Positions 43,541 to 54,083 of a DNA stretch of 64,000 bases are shown here, one piece after another. The position numbers and the translations under genes were made by a program. Under the pieces are notes generated by a model. It was not told where the DNA came from and made no database searches. It saw only the letters and a program-made list of their open reading frames with translations. Positions within the stretch are counted from its first letter, which is position 1, and every line of letters starts with the position of its first letter. The stretch is from Lithobates sylvaticus (lineage: Eukaryota > Chordata > Amphibia > Anura > Ranidae). The stretch covers positions 191,700,940 through 191,764,939 of the forward strand of contig CM053029.1 of assembly GCA_028564925.1 (NCBI GenBank), read 5' to 3'.

Positions 43541-45925
43541 CCCCTGCATCATGACCCCATTTCCCCTCCCCTGCATCATGACCCTGTGTCCCCTCCCCTG
43601 AATCATCATCCTGTGTCCTCTCCCCTGTGTCATCACCCCCTGTATCATTATTATTATACACGATTTATATATCATCAACAGTTTACGCAGCGCTTTACAA
43701 TGTAGAGGGGGGACAGCACAATTACAGTACAGTTCAATACAGAAGGGACAGGAGGGCCCTGCTCATAGAGCTTACATTCTAAAGGGAGGTGGTGGTGGTA
43801 CAAAAGGTAATAGATGCGGGAATGATTTGATGGGGGTGGCACTGGGACAGTTGTTAGGTGGGTGTGGGATAGGCTTCCCTGAATAAGTGAGTTTTCAGGG
43901 AATCTCCTAAAGGTGGACAGGTTAGGGGCTGATCAGGTATATACCGTGGCAGGGAGTTCCAGAGGATGGTAAAGGCTCTGGAGAAGTCCTGAAGGCGAGC
44001 ATGAGAGGAGGTAACAAGGGAGCTAGAGAACAGGAGTTCCTGGGAGGAGCGAAAGGGACGATTTGGGTGATATCTGCAGATGAGGTTGGTGATGTAGCTG
44101 GGGGTGATGTTGTGGATGGCCTTGTATGTTGTGTTTAGCATTTTGAATTTTATACGGTGGGGTAGAGGAAGCCAGTGAAGGGATTGGCAGAGAGGGGCAG
44201 CAGTCACGGATCGGTTAGTGAGGTGTATTAGTCTAGCAGCAGCATTCATAATAGACATAAGGGGGGATAGCCTGCATAAGGGAAGGCCATTAAGTAGAGA
44301 GTTGCAGTAGTCAAGGTGGGAAATAATCAAGGAGTGAATAAGTTGCTTTGTGGTGTCATTAGTCAGGAAGGGTCGAATTCTGGAGATGTTGCGGAGGTTA
44401 GGGTGACAGGATTTAGCCAGTGACTGGATGTAGGGGCTGAAAAAGAGGCAAGAGTCAAGGATTACATGTGTGGAGGGACCAATGGTTGTGCTGTTGATCT
44501 TAATGGTAAAGTCATGGGGGGGGGGGGGGGACCGGAAAAGTGGAAATATAACAAACTCAGTTTTAGAAAGATTGCATTTGAGAAAGCGGTGTGACATCCA
44601 TACCGATATGTCATTCAGTAAATTTGAGATCCGTGAGGAGATTGAGGGGGTGAGTTGAGGAGTGGAGATATGGATCTGGGTGTTATCAGCATAGAGGTGG
44701 TATTGGAAGCCATGGGAGTTTATCAATTGGCCCAGGGTAGAGATGTAGCGTGACAATAGGGTGGAGGACGGAGCCTTGGGGTACCCCAACAGAGAGAGGA
44801 GCAGAGGAGATGGAGTTGTAAGCGACATTGAAACTGCGCTGAGATAGGTAAGAGGAGTACCAGGATAAAGCAGAATCACAGAGGCCAAGGGAGTGTAGTT
44901 TGCAGAGGAGGAGCAGGTGGTCAACTGTGTCGAAGGCAGCAGAGAGGTCTAAGAGTATGAGTATGGAGTAATGGCCATTGGTATCATTACCTCCTGTGTC
45001 CTCTCCCCTGTATTATCACCCTGTTTCTCCTTTCTGTATCATCACCCCCTGTGTTCTCTCCCCTGTATTATGACCCCATGTCCTCTCCCCTGTATGATCA
45101 CCCGTTCCCCTTCACTTTGTGTCCTCTCTCCTGTATGGTCACCTTGTTTCTCTGTGTCCTCTCCCCTGTATGGTCACCCCCTTTCCCCTCACTCTGTGTC
45201 CTCTCCCCTTTATGGTCACCCGTTTCCCCTCACTCTGTGTCCTCTCCCATGTATGGTCACCCGTTTCCCCTCACTCTGTGTCCTCTCCCTTGTATGGTCA
45301 CCCGGTTCCCCTCTCTCTGTGTCCTCTCCCCTGTATGGTCACCCCTTCCCCCTCACTCTGTGTCATCTCCCCTGTATGGTCACCCGGTTCCCCCTCACCC
45401 TCTCTCTGTGTCCTCTCCCCTGTATGGTCACCCCGTTTCCCCTCACTCTGTGTCCTCTCCCTTGTATGGTCACCCCGTTTCCCCTCTCTCTGTGTCCTCT
45501 CCCCTGTATGGTCACCCCTTTCCCCTCACTCTGTGTCATCTCCCCTGTATGGTCACCCCGTTCCCCCTCACTCTGTGTCCTCTGCCCTGTATGGTCACCC
45601 GTTCCCCCTCACTCTGTGTCCTCTCCCCTGTATGGTCACCCTGTTTCCCCTCACTCTGTGTCCTCTCCCCTGTATGGTCACCCCGTTTCCCCTCACTCTG
45701 TGTCCTCTGCCCTGTATGGTCACCCCGTTTCCCCTCTCTCTGTGTCCTCTCCCCTGTATGGGCACCCCGTTTTCCCTCACTCTGTATCCTCTCCCCTGTA
45801 TGGTCATCCGTTTCCCCTCAAGCTGTGTCCTCTCCCCTGTATGGTCATCCCGTTTCCCCTCTCTCTGTGTCCTCTCCCCTGTATGGTCACCCCGTTTCCC
45901 CTCACTCGGTGTCCTCGCCCCCTCC
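43541..45925. repeat. Minisatellite, about 42-bp unit, interrupted by an L2
   Basis: The unit is CTCTGTGTCCTCTCCCCTGT followed by ATGGTCACCCCGTTTCCCCT and CA. The main block runs 44990-45925 with about 22 copies; a diverged start lies at 43541-43650 (CATCATGACCC variants). The two blocks are separated by an L2 LINE (43651-44980). The + strand unit lacks stop codons and length variants of 41-44 bp rotate the frame, so all three + frames stay open for hundreds of codons. None of these is a gene. The array ends about 50 bp before candidate promoter motifs. Confidence 0.92.
43651..44980 (-). mobile_element. L2-like LINE, 5'-truncated, 9-bp TSD
   Basis: Inserted into the minisatellite with the duplication GTATCATTA (43642-43650 and 44981-44989). 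The minus strand encodes the reverse transcriptase C-terminal half. LSAAFDTVDHLLLL and GVPQGSV lie at about 44945-44770 in one frame. The frame then shifts near 44770, and YHLYADNTQIHIS, NLSKTEFVIFP, HLDYCNSLLNGLP, LHWLPLPHRI and LWNSLP run to 43854 in another. The catalytic YADD reads YADN, a probable inactivating change. The 3' end has the CGCTTTACAATG-type terminal block and an (ATT)n tail (43649-43660). Confidence 0.9.
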
Positions 45926-45976
45926 TTTACCAGGACCAACATTATGAAACACAGGATTCTGTCTGTTTCACAACAA

Positions 45977-46028
45977 GGGCGGGGAATCACACCTCAGCCA
46001 ATAGGAGTGCGCCCTGCCGCGTCACGTG
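45977..46028 (+). promoter_or_regulatory. Candidate promoter: GC box, CCAAT box, CACGTG
   Basis: GGGCGGGG at 45977-45984, CCAAT at 45998-46002 in the context CAGCCAATAGGAG, and CACGTG at 46023-46028 in CGTCACGTGTGCG. The cluster lies about 390 bp upstream of the RING exon ATG, in a locally CpG-rich stretch, with no TATA box. This fits a housekeeping-type promoter of that gene. The motifs are seen; the role is inferred. Confidence 0.55.
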
Positions 46029-46050
46029 TGCGCTTACTTTATGTAATGTA

Positions 46051-46104
46051 ACAGCACATGTTATATCATCTTTTTTTTTCTTTGTGTTTATTTTTTGTTT
46101 GTAG
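46051..46104 (+). promoter_or_regulatory. Possible 5' UTR splice acceptor
   Basis: A pyrimidine-rich run (about 46068-46102) ends TTTGTTTGTAG before AATAAGG. If used, the coding exon would start at 46105, after a short untranslated first exon. Weak evidence only. Confidence 0.3.
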
Positions 46105-46417
46105 AATAAGGACCGGCGCCGTCCTGTGACACCTCATTGCGTGCCCTCCCCACTGCTCTCTGCTCTAATGCCAGACGATACTTTCTGCTTTCCTCTCATC
46201 CTGCCCACCTCAGGATGCCATCAGCTGTTTTCTGCGATGGATGCCAAGACGGAGGAGTCCCCTGTACTACGTGCTGACAGCAGCAGGCACTGTTGGTAGC
46301 TGGGGAAGTGCTGCACTCCCTATTTTGCAAACATTGCTGCTTTATTTTATTTTTATTTTGAAGGATCGTTAAAGGGACTTGAGCTTGTGCCCTAAGGTGA
46401 CATTAGACTGCCGTGAG

Positions 46418-46727
46418 ATGATGGAGCTGTTGGCTTGCCCATGCTGCCAGCACCCTCTATGGGACCCTGTGACTGTCCCCTGTGGGCACACTTTCTGTAA
46501 GAGGTGCCTGCAGGGAGCAGGTAGGGGCAGGTGCCAGGTCTGCAGAGCCAAGCTGAAGATCTCAGGGGACCAGGAGCTGAGATGTAATACCCTGCTGTCT
46601 GATCTGCTGGACAAGTGCCTGGACCCCCACACCAAAATCAACAGGATCACAAGGGACCTCCACCACCTCATCGCCCAGCAGAAGTATGAAGAGGCTGGGA
46701 AGGTGGCCTGCAACGCTGTTACCCTGG
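46418..46727 (+). CDS. LONRF2-like: RING-finger coding exon, LONRF family (LONRF2-like), partial
   Basis: Likely an E3 ubiquitin-ligase-type protein. LONRF proteins have RING fingers, TPR repeats and a C-terminal LON substrate-binding domain. The exon starts at tandem ATGs (46418, 46421); an in-frame stop at 46370 lies upstream. It encodes about 103 residues: a C3HC4 RING, C-x2-C-x11-C-x-H-x2-C-x2-C-x8-C-x2-C (residues about 7-45: CPCC, CGHTFCKRC, CQVC), then NTLLSDLLDKCLDPHTKIN and LIAQQKYEEAGKVACNAVTL, which matches the start of the TPR region after the first RING of LONRF proteins. It ends at a strong donor, CTGG|GTAAGG (GT at 46728). The protein starts directly at the RING, lacking the longer N-terminus of human LONRF2, so it could be an alternative start, a paralogue, or a gene with an upstream exon. 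Later exons were not found in the window; they may lie to the right. Confidence 0.7.
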
Positions 46728-46823
46728 GTAAGGATGCAAAAACGGGGGGCGCACAGGGTTCAAGGGTTCAGCTAGTCTAAATTTAGGTTGGAATCCCCCC
46801 CAAAAAAAGAAAAGTTTAGCCTT

Positions 46824-47112
46824 AGCACTCTTTCACATTGGAACGACAGGTCAAATCGCATGACAAGTCACACTCTATTGTCTACAGTGGCACTGTCCAT
46901 ATCGGTGCAACGCCGACTTTGCGGTGCCGCATCGATTTGAAAAAGTATTTTTGGAAATTTCGGGTGCCACTTGCATAGACATCTGTGCATGAAGCCGCAC
47001 AGATGTCTACAAAGTCGCCCCTGAAACTGCACTAACATGCAGCTTCAAAATTGTGCGATTTCAGATGAGGTCACACGATTTCAAAGCCGCATTCAATGTG
47101 AACGAGGGCTTA
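46824..47112. mobile_element. MITE, CGTTCACATT family, copy 1
   Basis: The right end reads AATGTGAACGAGGGCTTAGA; the left has CTTTCACATTGGAACGAC. Interior blocks (CATGACAAGTC, TCGGTGCAACGCC, GCACAGATGTCTA) match 62154-62463 in opposite orientation. Lies in the presumed first intron of the RING gene. Confidence 0.75.
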
Positions 47113-47224
47113 GAAGAGTTTTGAGTAGCCAGAATTTGGAAAGGTAAAGGCTGACTGGTTCCACCTTATTAAAGTGTATATGAAGCTATTTTTTTTCTTA
47201 CTTTGGATAAAGTATATATTGACT

Positions 47225-47403
47225 AAGGCCCGGTTCACATCGGGCCGATTTGATATGCCAAATCGGAGCCCATCGCCGGCAACCGCATCGTCAGAATCGG
47301 TGCAAGGCCAAAAAGTAGTTCCTGTACTACATTTGGCATCTTCAAGGGTGATTTCAATAGACATCTGTGCATGAACCCGCACAGATGTGAACCCAGGCTT
47401 AGA
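47225..47403. mobile_element. Short MITE, GGTTCACAT family
   Basis: Left AAGGCCCGGTTCACATCGGG and right ATGTGAACCCAGGCTTAG are imperfect inverted ends. Interior has AGTAGTTCCTGTACTACAT, shared with the CGTTCACATT family. Confidence 0.6.
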
Positions 47404-48190
47404 CTCAATTATGTGCGAATTGGATGTGAACTTCTCCGCATCCAATTTGCATGACAGGCTGACAGGTGGATGTGACCAGTTCTGAATGGAGCCGGTTCAC
47501 ACAGGTCCGGGGCGGCCATGGTCCAGATTGCAGAAAGGACCTGTGCGTCTTTGGGTCCTGTTCAGGTGTGAATTCAGGCAAAAATTCGGACTTGGATTGC
47601 ACCTGAACCAGTGAACAGACGCACGGACCCTATGCTGTGAACTGTGGCTGCACATTCGTGAACCCAGCCCCGTGCTGAAGTTTAGGAAAAATAGTTTTGC
47701 ATAGTTATATTAGTTCAGCTTGTACACATGGAAGTAGTCCCTCATACCCCGGGGATCCTGTGGAAGCTGCAAATCACTGTAGTAGCTATTACTACTTCAG
47801 TGACGGGGTCCCACAGCCTGTTCACAGATACCATTGTAATGTCTTTTAGTGAATACAAGGCATTTTCTGATTGGATGCTACAAAGAGGCAGGATGGTGAC
47901 ATCACTGTCTCCACCTCATTTCGTCAAAGAATGCCTTTTATTCATTGAAAGAAATACAAAGCAACAAGTATCAAATGAGGAACCTCCTGTGGTCACTGTG
48001 CAGAAGGGCAGCCCCTCTGCACTGGACCCAGAAGGCTGCTGCTATCAATGTAGGATCTGCCAGGTATGAGCTGTGCATACTCACATTGGTCCAGGCAGGA
48101 GAAATGTAACTATGCAATAAAATGCAAACCTAAACTTCTGCTTAAAAGTGTATCCAAACCCAAAACTTAAAAAAAAAAACGGAACTAAAC
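47404..48190. other. Intron-like sequence, no further feature
   Basis: A frame at 47728-48069 has no recognisable domain and I do not call it a gene. A GTCCGNGGCGG-like block and GTGTGAA-containing blocks (about 47495-47670) look like old MITE remnants. Confidence 0.45.
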
Positions 48191-48192
48191 CC

Positions 48193-48446
48193 TGGTTTCA
48201 AAGCTGCACATTAGTGCGACTTGTACATCCGATTTCACTGCAACTTGCGACTTCATTTAACAGAAGTCAATGCAAGTCGTAGTGAAATTGGGGAAAAAAA
48301 GTACTGCAGGAACCTTTTTCAAAGTCACTGCAACATAAGTCTTGGTGATTTGAACGGTTCCATTGCAGGCAGTGAGATGTGACTTGTCATGCGATTTGGA
48401 ATTGTCAAATTACATGACAAATCTCTCCAGTGTGAACGAGGGCTAA
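48193..48446. mobile_element. MITE, CGTTCACATT family, partial copy
   Basis: Ends GTGTGAACGAGGGCTAA (about 48446). Shares CATGACAAAT and GTACTGCAGGAACC with the family. Confidence 0.6.
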
Positions 48447-48631
48447 AAAAACGTATAGTCTGGCACATGAAAGTAACACATTGGTTGTGCTCTCTACCAA
48501 ACTGCCAAACCATTAAGTGGCTGATGTCACAGCTGATCACATGTGCAGCAACATGCCAGTTAAAGATAACACAGAGGCGAAGATGGCAGCTTCCTTGGCT
48601 GTAAATGATAGCAAGGCTTAGTTCCACTTTA

Positions 48632-49000
48632 GCCCTGCGAGATGCGCTGCATTTCCTTGCATTGCATCACTCTGAATAGCATCCATGCGATCTGTGGGTG
48701 TCATTGTTAGATTAACGACACCCCAAAACAGATCACAAAATGCAGTGCGATTGCCAGAATCGCATCACATGGGTGTGAACACCAACAATGCGATTCACGT
48801 GCGGAAAACAAAGGGTCCTGCACCATTTTCGTGCAGATGCGATTTAAGCCATACAAAATGTATGTCTCAAAATACAACGCATAGACATCACGCAATGTGC
48901 ACAGGAATGCAGTTTGATTCCTGTGCGATTCACATGTGGTGCAATTCCTTTGCGAATCACATGCAGTGTTCGGCATGCACTAGTGTGAACCCAGGCTTAG
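48632..49000. mobile_element. MITE, GCGATTCACATG family
   Basis: Right end GTGTGAACCCAGGCTTAGAG (about 48983-49000). Interior holds many GCGATT / AATCGC inverted motifs. A partial relative is at 53961-54079 (GAGCCGGTTCACACCGGG), cut off by the TTAA element at 54084. Confidence 0.6.
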
Positions 49001-49189
49001 AGTTAGAACCCCTGTCATGTTTTTATTGCTGTCCCTGTGCCCACTGGGACGATTCACCTCTCTGCTTGTCTTGATGACCATTGTCCCCAGCACTTGGGGC
49101 TCATTCACACCAGCCCACATGCTAAAATTCATCCTCTAAGGTGATTTTAAACTCTTTGTTTTTTAAATACTTCCAACAGCTGATGTAAT

Positions 49190-49440
49190 CACTTACTGAG
49201 AATGCAGCTTCTTTTTCTTTTAATCCTTGCCTATTTTACAACTTAAGCCGATGCCAAGACTGCAGCCCCAGGTTTCTTGTTTCAGGGTGGCTCCTTACTC
49301 TTGCAGCACCCTATGCAACCACGATTGCATGCAGTGAATAGAGTTTTGTCCCTCTACACTGCGTACCTCAATAGAAATACACAGCCCTATAGCCTAGGAT
49401 GGCAAGACACTCCCCCGATCCTCCCTCCTGGGGACTGCAC
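49190..49440 (-). repeat. Dispersed repeat R2, copy 1
   Basis: Opposite-strand match to about 63180-63420: TTAAGCCGATGCCAAGACTG here, CATGGCATCAGCTTAAACTG there, and GGTTTCTTGTTTCAGGGTGG here with CCACCCTGAAACAAGAAACC there, and a CACAGCCCTATAGCCTAGGATG block. Family unknown. Confidence 0.7.
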
Positions 49441-49951
49441 TGTCTAATGTTAACTCTTCCTGTTAACTCTTTCCTGTAACTCTCTACTGTTCAAGGAAGC
49501 AGCACTGAGTCAGCACCTTTGGTAGTTGTAAACTGCAGGTGCTTGGTTAACAATTTTACCAGTTTACTGAGGGATGTTTATTTTATTGTGCTGTTAAGCT
49601 AGTCAAATGCTGGTTTGTAATTCTACTTTAAGTATAACGGAAGGCAATTTTTTTTTTTTAGTTTTGGATAGAACGAAGAGGGTTTAGAATTAGAACACCT
49701 GCCAGTTTGTATTGCTATCTGTGTCCCTGTTAGAGACATTCATCCTCTCCATTTGTCCTGTTTACTATTATCATTGAAAGTGGAAGTAAAAGAAAAATTC
49801 CAACTTTTGGGTTGTCCCCCGAAATGTAATAGAGGTTAAATCTAGGCGAGCGGAAGTGGGAGCGGGTACCTGTCACAACCAGGTACCTGCTCCACCCCCC
49901 TCCCCCAAAAAAGTGCCATTTCCTAAAGAAGAGCAGGGGAGGTGGCCTTAA

Positions 49952-50254
49952 AGTGGAGTTCTGCTTAAAAAAAAATTAAATAAAAGTCAGCAGCTACAAA
50001 TACTGCAGCTGCTGACTTTTAATAATTGGACACTTACTTGTCCCAGGGTCCATCGATGCAGGGGAACGAAACCCCGCTCATCTCCCCCTCCTCTCTGTGG
50101 TGCCAGCATTGTAACTGTGGGCGCATGTGCGAGCCGCGAGCCGTGACTGGTCGGGCAATCATCTGGCCCCCCCCAAAAAATGACATGCCAAATGTGGCAT
50201 GTCAGGGGGTCACCTCCCTTAAAGCGGAATTTCCATTTTTTGTGGAACTCTGCT
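49952..50254. mobile_element. TTAA-type MITE, GTGGAGTTCTGC ends
   Basis: Left AGTGGAGTTCTGC after TTAA (49948-49951); right GTGGAACTCTGC before TTTAA (TTAA 50255-50258). The interior starts with a hairpin, GTCAGCAGCTACAAATACTG / CAGCTGCTGAC. Same family at 61304-61746 and, in part, 63430-63700. Confidence 0.75.
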
Positions 50255-50439
50255 TTAACGCGTAGAAATTAGTCCTAACATTAGATGTCAGAGATCCCCT
50301 TGCATTGGTTAATTTAGGCAGGCGATTAATCCACCATTGCTCAATGGACCCCCAGCAACCTCTGGAGGAACCCTGGCGGAGGAAGGCTGCTCTAATACGT
50401 GCACCTTACTCACTCTTCTCCTAAAGCAACTCTGTCATT

Positions 50440-50681
50440 AGTTTAAAGCGGTAGTAAACCGCTGGGTGATTTTTTTTTATTTTTTACCTCAAGTGTAAAG
50501 GCATAATGTGCTAATATGCCTCGCATACTAGCACATTATGTGAAACTTACAGGAAATGCATTAAGGTAATACATGTCCAGGAAGGGTTATAACCTTTTTC
50601 CTACTGTCCTAATGGCAACGGTCACAAAGCCAGAAAGTTAGAGGAAGCCTTCCCAAGGGAGAAACATGGTAATGGAGGTCC
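50440..50681. repeat. MITE fragment, AAAGCGGTAGTAAACC end
   Basis: Begins TTTAAAGCGGTAGTAAACCG; contains ATGTGCTAATATGC / GCACATTATGTG inverted blocks. The right end is lost at the TTAA element starting 50686. Confidence 0.5.
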
Positions 50682-50982
50682 TTAACCACTTCCCACCCAG
50701 CCTATAGCAAAATGACGCCCGGGCAGTGGTTATGTTATTCTGACTGGACATCATATGACGTCTTTCAGGATAACGAGCCAGTATGAGCCCGTGGGGGCGC
50801 GCAGCGCGGCGATCTATGGTACGGTGTATCAGTCTGATAAACCGCACCACCGATCTTGGTAAAAAACATCTGACGGAGGCTCTTTACCACGTGATCAGCT
50901 GTGTTCAATCACAGCTGATCACAGTGTAAACAGGAAGAGCCGGTGTCCTGTCGAGAAATGTCCCCCATCGGATAGTGTCCGC

Positions 50983-52010
50983 TAGGGGTGCAACGGATCG
51001 TCGCCGATCCGTGATCCGAACGCGGCCTCGGCCTTAGGAAAGGCCGCGGCTTCAGCCTAGCTCCGGAGCGACGACCATCTTGGTACACCCGGCGGCCGTT
51101 TACAATGTGATCACTCCGTCAAATGACGGAGCGATCACTTGTAAACAAACTCTGCATTACCCAGCCAATACTCTGCATTACCCAGCCCAGCCAATACTCT
51201 GCATTACCCAGCCAATACTCTGCATTACCCAGCCCAGCCAATACTCTGCATTACCCAGCCCAGCCAATACTCTGCATTACCCAGCCCAGCCAATACTCTG
51301 CATTACCCAGCCCAGCCAATACTCTGCATTACCCAGCCAATACTCTGCATTACCCAGCCCAGCCAATACTCTGCATTACCCAGCCCAGCCAATACTCTGC
51401 ATTACCCAGCCCAGCCAATACTCTGCATTACCCAGCCCAGCCAATACTCTGCATTACCCAGCCAATACTCTGCATTACCCAGCCCAGCCAATACTCTGCA
51501 TTACCCAGCCCAGCCAATACTCTGCATTACCCAGCCCAGCCAATACTCTGCATTACCCAGCCCAGCCAATACTCTGCATTACCCAGCCCAGCCAATACTC
51601 TGCATTACCCAGCCCAGCCAGTACTCTGCATTACCCAGCCCAGCCAGTACTCTGCAATACCCAGCCCAGCCAGTACTCTGCAATACCCAGCCCAGCCAAT
51701 ACTCTGCAATACCCAGCCCAGCCAATACTCTGCAATACCCAGCCCAGCCAATACTCTGCAATACCCAGCCCAGCCAATACTCTGCAATACCCAGCCAATA
51801 CTCTGCAATACCCAGCCAATACTCTGCCATACTCAGACAATATTACAGTGGGGGAGATGACGTGGATATTACAGTGGGGACTATATGGTGGTGGAATTTT
51901 CACAGGTTTTTGCAAATTCAATTATTTGCTCATCCGAAAAATGATCCGATCCATGACTCTGATCCGAGGAACGATCCGATCTGTGAGTTTTTTGATCCGT
52001 TGCACCCCTA
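50983..52010. mobile_element. hAT non-autonomous element, exact 8-bp TSD
   Basis: Termini TAGGGGTGCAACGGATC (50983) and its inverted copy GATCCGTTGCACCCCTA (ending 52010), flanked by GTGTCCGC (50975-50982, 52011-52018). 1028 bp. Most of the interior is a minisatellite (51154-51838). No transposase. Perfect ends and TSD make it young. Confidence 0.95.
51154..51838. repeat. Minisatellite inside hAT, 26- and 21-bp units
   Basis: About 28 copies of ACTCTGCATTACCCAGCC with or without an extra CAGCC before AAT. Right-hand copies change to CAGT and then CTGCAATACC, so variants are ordered along the array. It gives long but meaningless frames on both strands. Confidence 0.95.
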
Positions 52011-52498
52011 GTGTCCGCCAAAGGAGACGCCGTAGGTCTCCGAACATGAACAGCTGTTCATGAGCTCTACACGGCGCCTGCACAATTAATAGTATATTCT
52101 GTCACACACTCCCGATGCTCATACAACTCTGCAAGGGGCGGTGTACATACAGAATGGGCAGAGCTGATTACACAACTGAAGGAGTTTTACAATGATGGCC
52201 AGAGCTGATAAGGGCGGGTAAATATGTCTACCAAACCCGCCCATCAACATTGCTAAACCCACCCTTCAGTTGTATAATTCACCCCCACGAGCATCTGGAG
52301 CATGCGGGAGCGTGTGATAGAATGTACTATTAATTGCACAGGCGCCATGTAGAGCTCATGAACAGCTGGTCATGTTCGGAGACTTTCGGCGTCTCCTTTG
52401 TCCTCCGTACTGCGCAAGTGCTGCGCCTACGCAGTACAGGGTGGACACTATCCGATGGAGGCACCTTTCTCGTCAGAACACCGACACTACACGCCTCA

Positions 52499-52990
52499 AA
52501 GGCTGGCAATAATGTATCATACCTCTGATGATAAATGTCCTAAATTCAACAGGGATCTTGGCAACTACATACATATGGTATGGCTTTGCCCACGAGTGCA
52601 AGAGTTATGGCAGACAGTGGCTGCTGACATGACCTCGATTAGTGGGGTATCCTTCGGGCTTGATCCCCTGGTTCTATTTCAGGGCATCACAGACAACTTG
52701 CCCACAACCACCCATAAAAAGCTGTTTATCTTTTATGCTGCATTTTACGCCAGGAAAACAATACTACTCCAATGGAAGGAGACAGAGCCACCTCGGGCTT
52801 CCACTTGGAGGGAATTGGTGAACGCTGCTCTCCCTCTTTATAAGCTGACATGCATGGGATGTAACTGTCCCAAGAAATTTCATAAAATTTGGTCGGCATT
52901 GGTGGAGGCCAGAAGCCTCACGGTATAGCTCTACGTGGAAGACCCCACCCTACCCTACCCCTCTTGGAGATCCTCCCGACTCCCCTGTCT
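52499..52990 (+). pseudogene. L1 ORF2 C-terminal fragment
   Basis: Encodes NYIHMVWLCPRVQELWQTV and FYARKTILLQWKETEPP, the same region as 40242-40600. The first Cys pair reads CPKF instead of CPKC, a likely mutation. The fragment is 5'-truncated at about 52499 and open to a stop at 52926; no A-tail is seen before 53010. Confidence 0.8.
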
Positions 52991-53009
52991 AGTAGCACCA
53001 GACAGTGTC

Positions 53010-53390
53010 GTGTTTCACTCCCCCACCACATATGCCACCCATGACCATCAGGGATGCCAATCTGTGCCCACAAATGATGCCAATCAGTGCTCCTCATAAA
53101 TGCCTGCCAGTGCCTCCTTATCAGTGCCCATCAGTGCCATCTGTCAGTGTCCATCAGTGCTGCCTATCAATGCCCATCAGTGCTGCATATCAGTGCCGCA
53201 TATTAGTGCCCACCATCAGTCCATCAGTGCCACCTATCAGTGCCACTCATAAGTACCCATCAGTGCAGCCTTTTAGTGCCCATCAGTGCTGCCTATGAGT
53301 GCTCATCAGTGCCACCTATGAGTGCACATCAGTGCTGCCTATGAATGCCCATCAGTGCTGCATATAAGTGCCCGTCAGTGAAGGAGAAAA
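53010..53390. repeat. Degenerate tandem repeat, CAGTGCC units
   Basis: About 20 units of 18-24 bp built on CATCAGTGCYRCCTATCAGT. Related to 33016-33250 and followed by the same AGTGAAGGAGAAAA block, so it belongs to the TTAA element family. Confidence 0.75.
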
Positions 53391-54083
53391 CGTACTTATT
53401 TACTACATTTTATAACAGAAACAAAGAAAACTTTTTTTTAAAAAAACTTTTTCGGTCTTTTTTTTTTTTGTTTAGCAAAAGATAAAAACCCCAGAGGTGA
53501 TCAAATACCAACAAAAGAAAACTCTATTTGTGGGAACAAAATGATAAAAAATTGGGTACAGTGTTGCATGACCATGCAATTGTCATTTAAAAAGTGACAG
53601 CGCTGAAAGCTGAAAATTGGCTTGGGCAGAAAGGGGGGAAAGTGCCTGGTATTGAAGTGGTTAAAGAATACTTTTGGATCCTGAGTCTGTAGTGGATGCA
53701 AGATTTAAAATGAATCATTGTATTAGTCACCAGCGTCTTCCTTGTAAGTTGTCTGCAGAATTCAGTTTTGATATGAAAAACACCTGTTAATAAGCATATT
53801 ATGTCTGGTTATGAAACTTCATGCTAATCTGAGCACAGCTCTGAGAAATCCGTGCGATCTTTAACCTGAAAATATGTTTATGGTACTTTCTCTTGTCATG
53901 TGTTTGTGTTATACAACAGTCCTGATAGCTATTCGAACAGTACAAATGTTGTACTTCTTAGAGCCGGTTCACACCGGGAATTATACAGGAACAACGTGCT
54001 GTGCGATTCACATGCAGTTCTGTGCAGTGTGAATTCATCCTATTCTTTTTGAATGGGCTCAGATCACACTGCACCACCCTTAA

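Larger units (their letters stand above)
50960..52470. mobile_element. Palindromic MITE, split by a hAT
   Basis: Left CCCATCGGATAGTGTCCGC (to 50982) and right GTGGACACTATCCGATGG (about 52441-52459) are inverted. Long inner arms, about 52011-52140 and 52300-52400, also match inversely (GGAGACGCC, GAACATGAACAGCTG, AATTAATAGTA, TCTGTCACAC). The hAT at 50983-52010 sits in the left arm. Confidence 0.75.
50686..53660. mobile_element. TTAA-type element holding nested insertions
   Basis: Left CCACTTCCCACCC after TTAA (50682-50685) and right complement CCACTTCAATACCAGG before TTAA (53661-53664). The left 270 bp and the right 260 bp (53395-53660; CAAATACCAACAAAAG block) are like the TTAA elements at 13971 and 54084. 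Between are a palindromic MITE carrying a hAT (to about 52470), an L1 end and tandem repeats. That the two ends belong to one insertion is inference. Confidence 0.55.

Noticed and set aside
44971-46104. Three overlapping + strand frames of about 300-377 codons, rich in Pro, Ser, Leu, Cys
   Set aside because: They are translations of the 42-bp minisatellite in all three frames. An open frame in every phase follows from a stop-free unit, not from selection.
46051-46417. An N-terminal extension of the RING protein
   Set aside because: An in-frame TAA at 46370-46372 closes the frame before the ATG pair.
47728-48069. Frame of 113 codons downstream of the RING exon, considered as a next LONRF exon
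   Set aside because: It shows no TPR, RING or LON similarity and no acceptor and donor in the right phase.
51080-52063. Frame of 327 codons with repeated Tyr-Pro-Ala motifs, and shorter minus-strand frames
   Set aside because: Product of the 26/21-bp minisatellite inside a hAT MITE; no start context, domain or codon signal.
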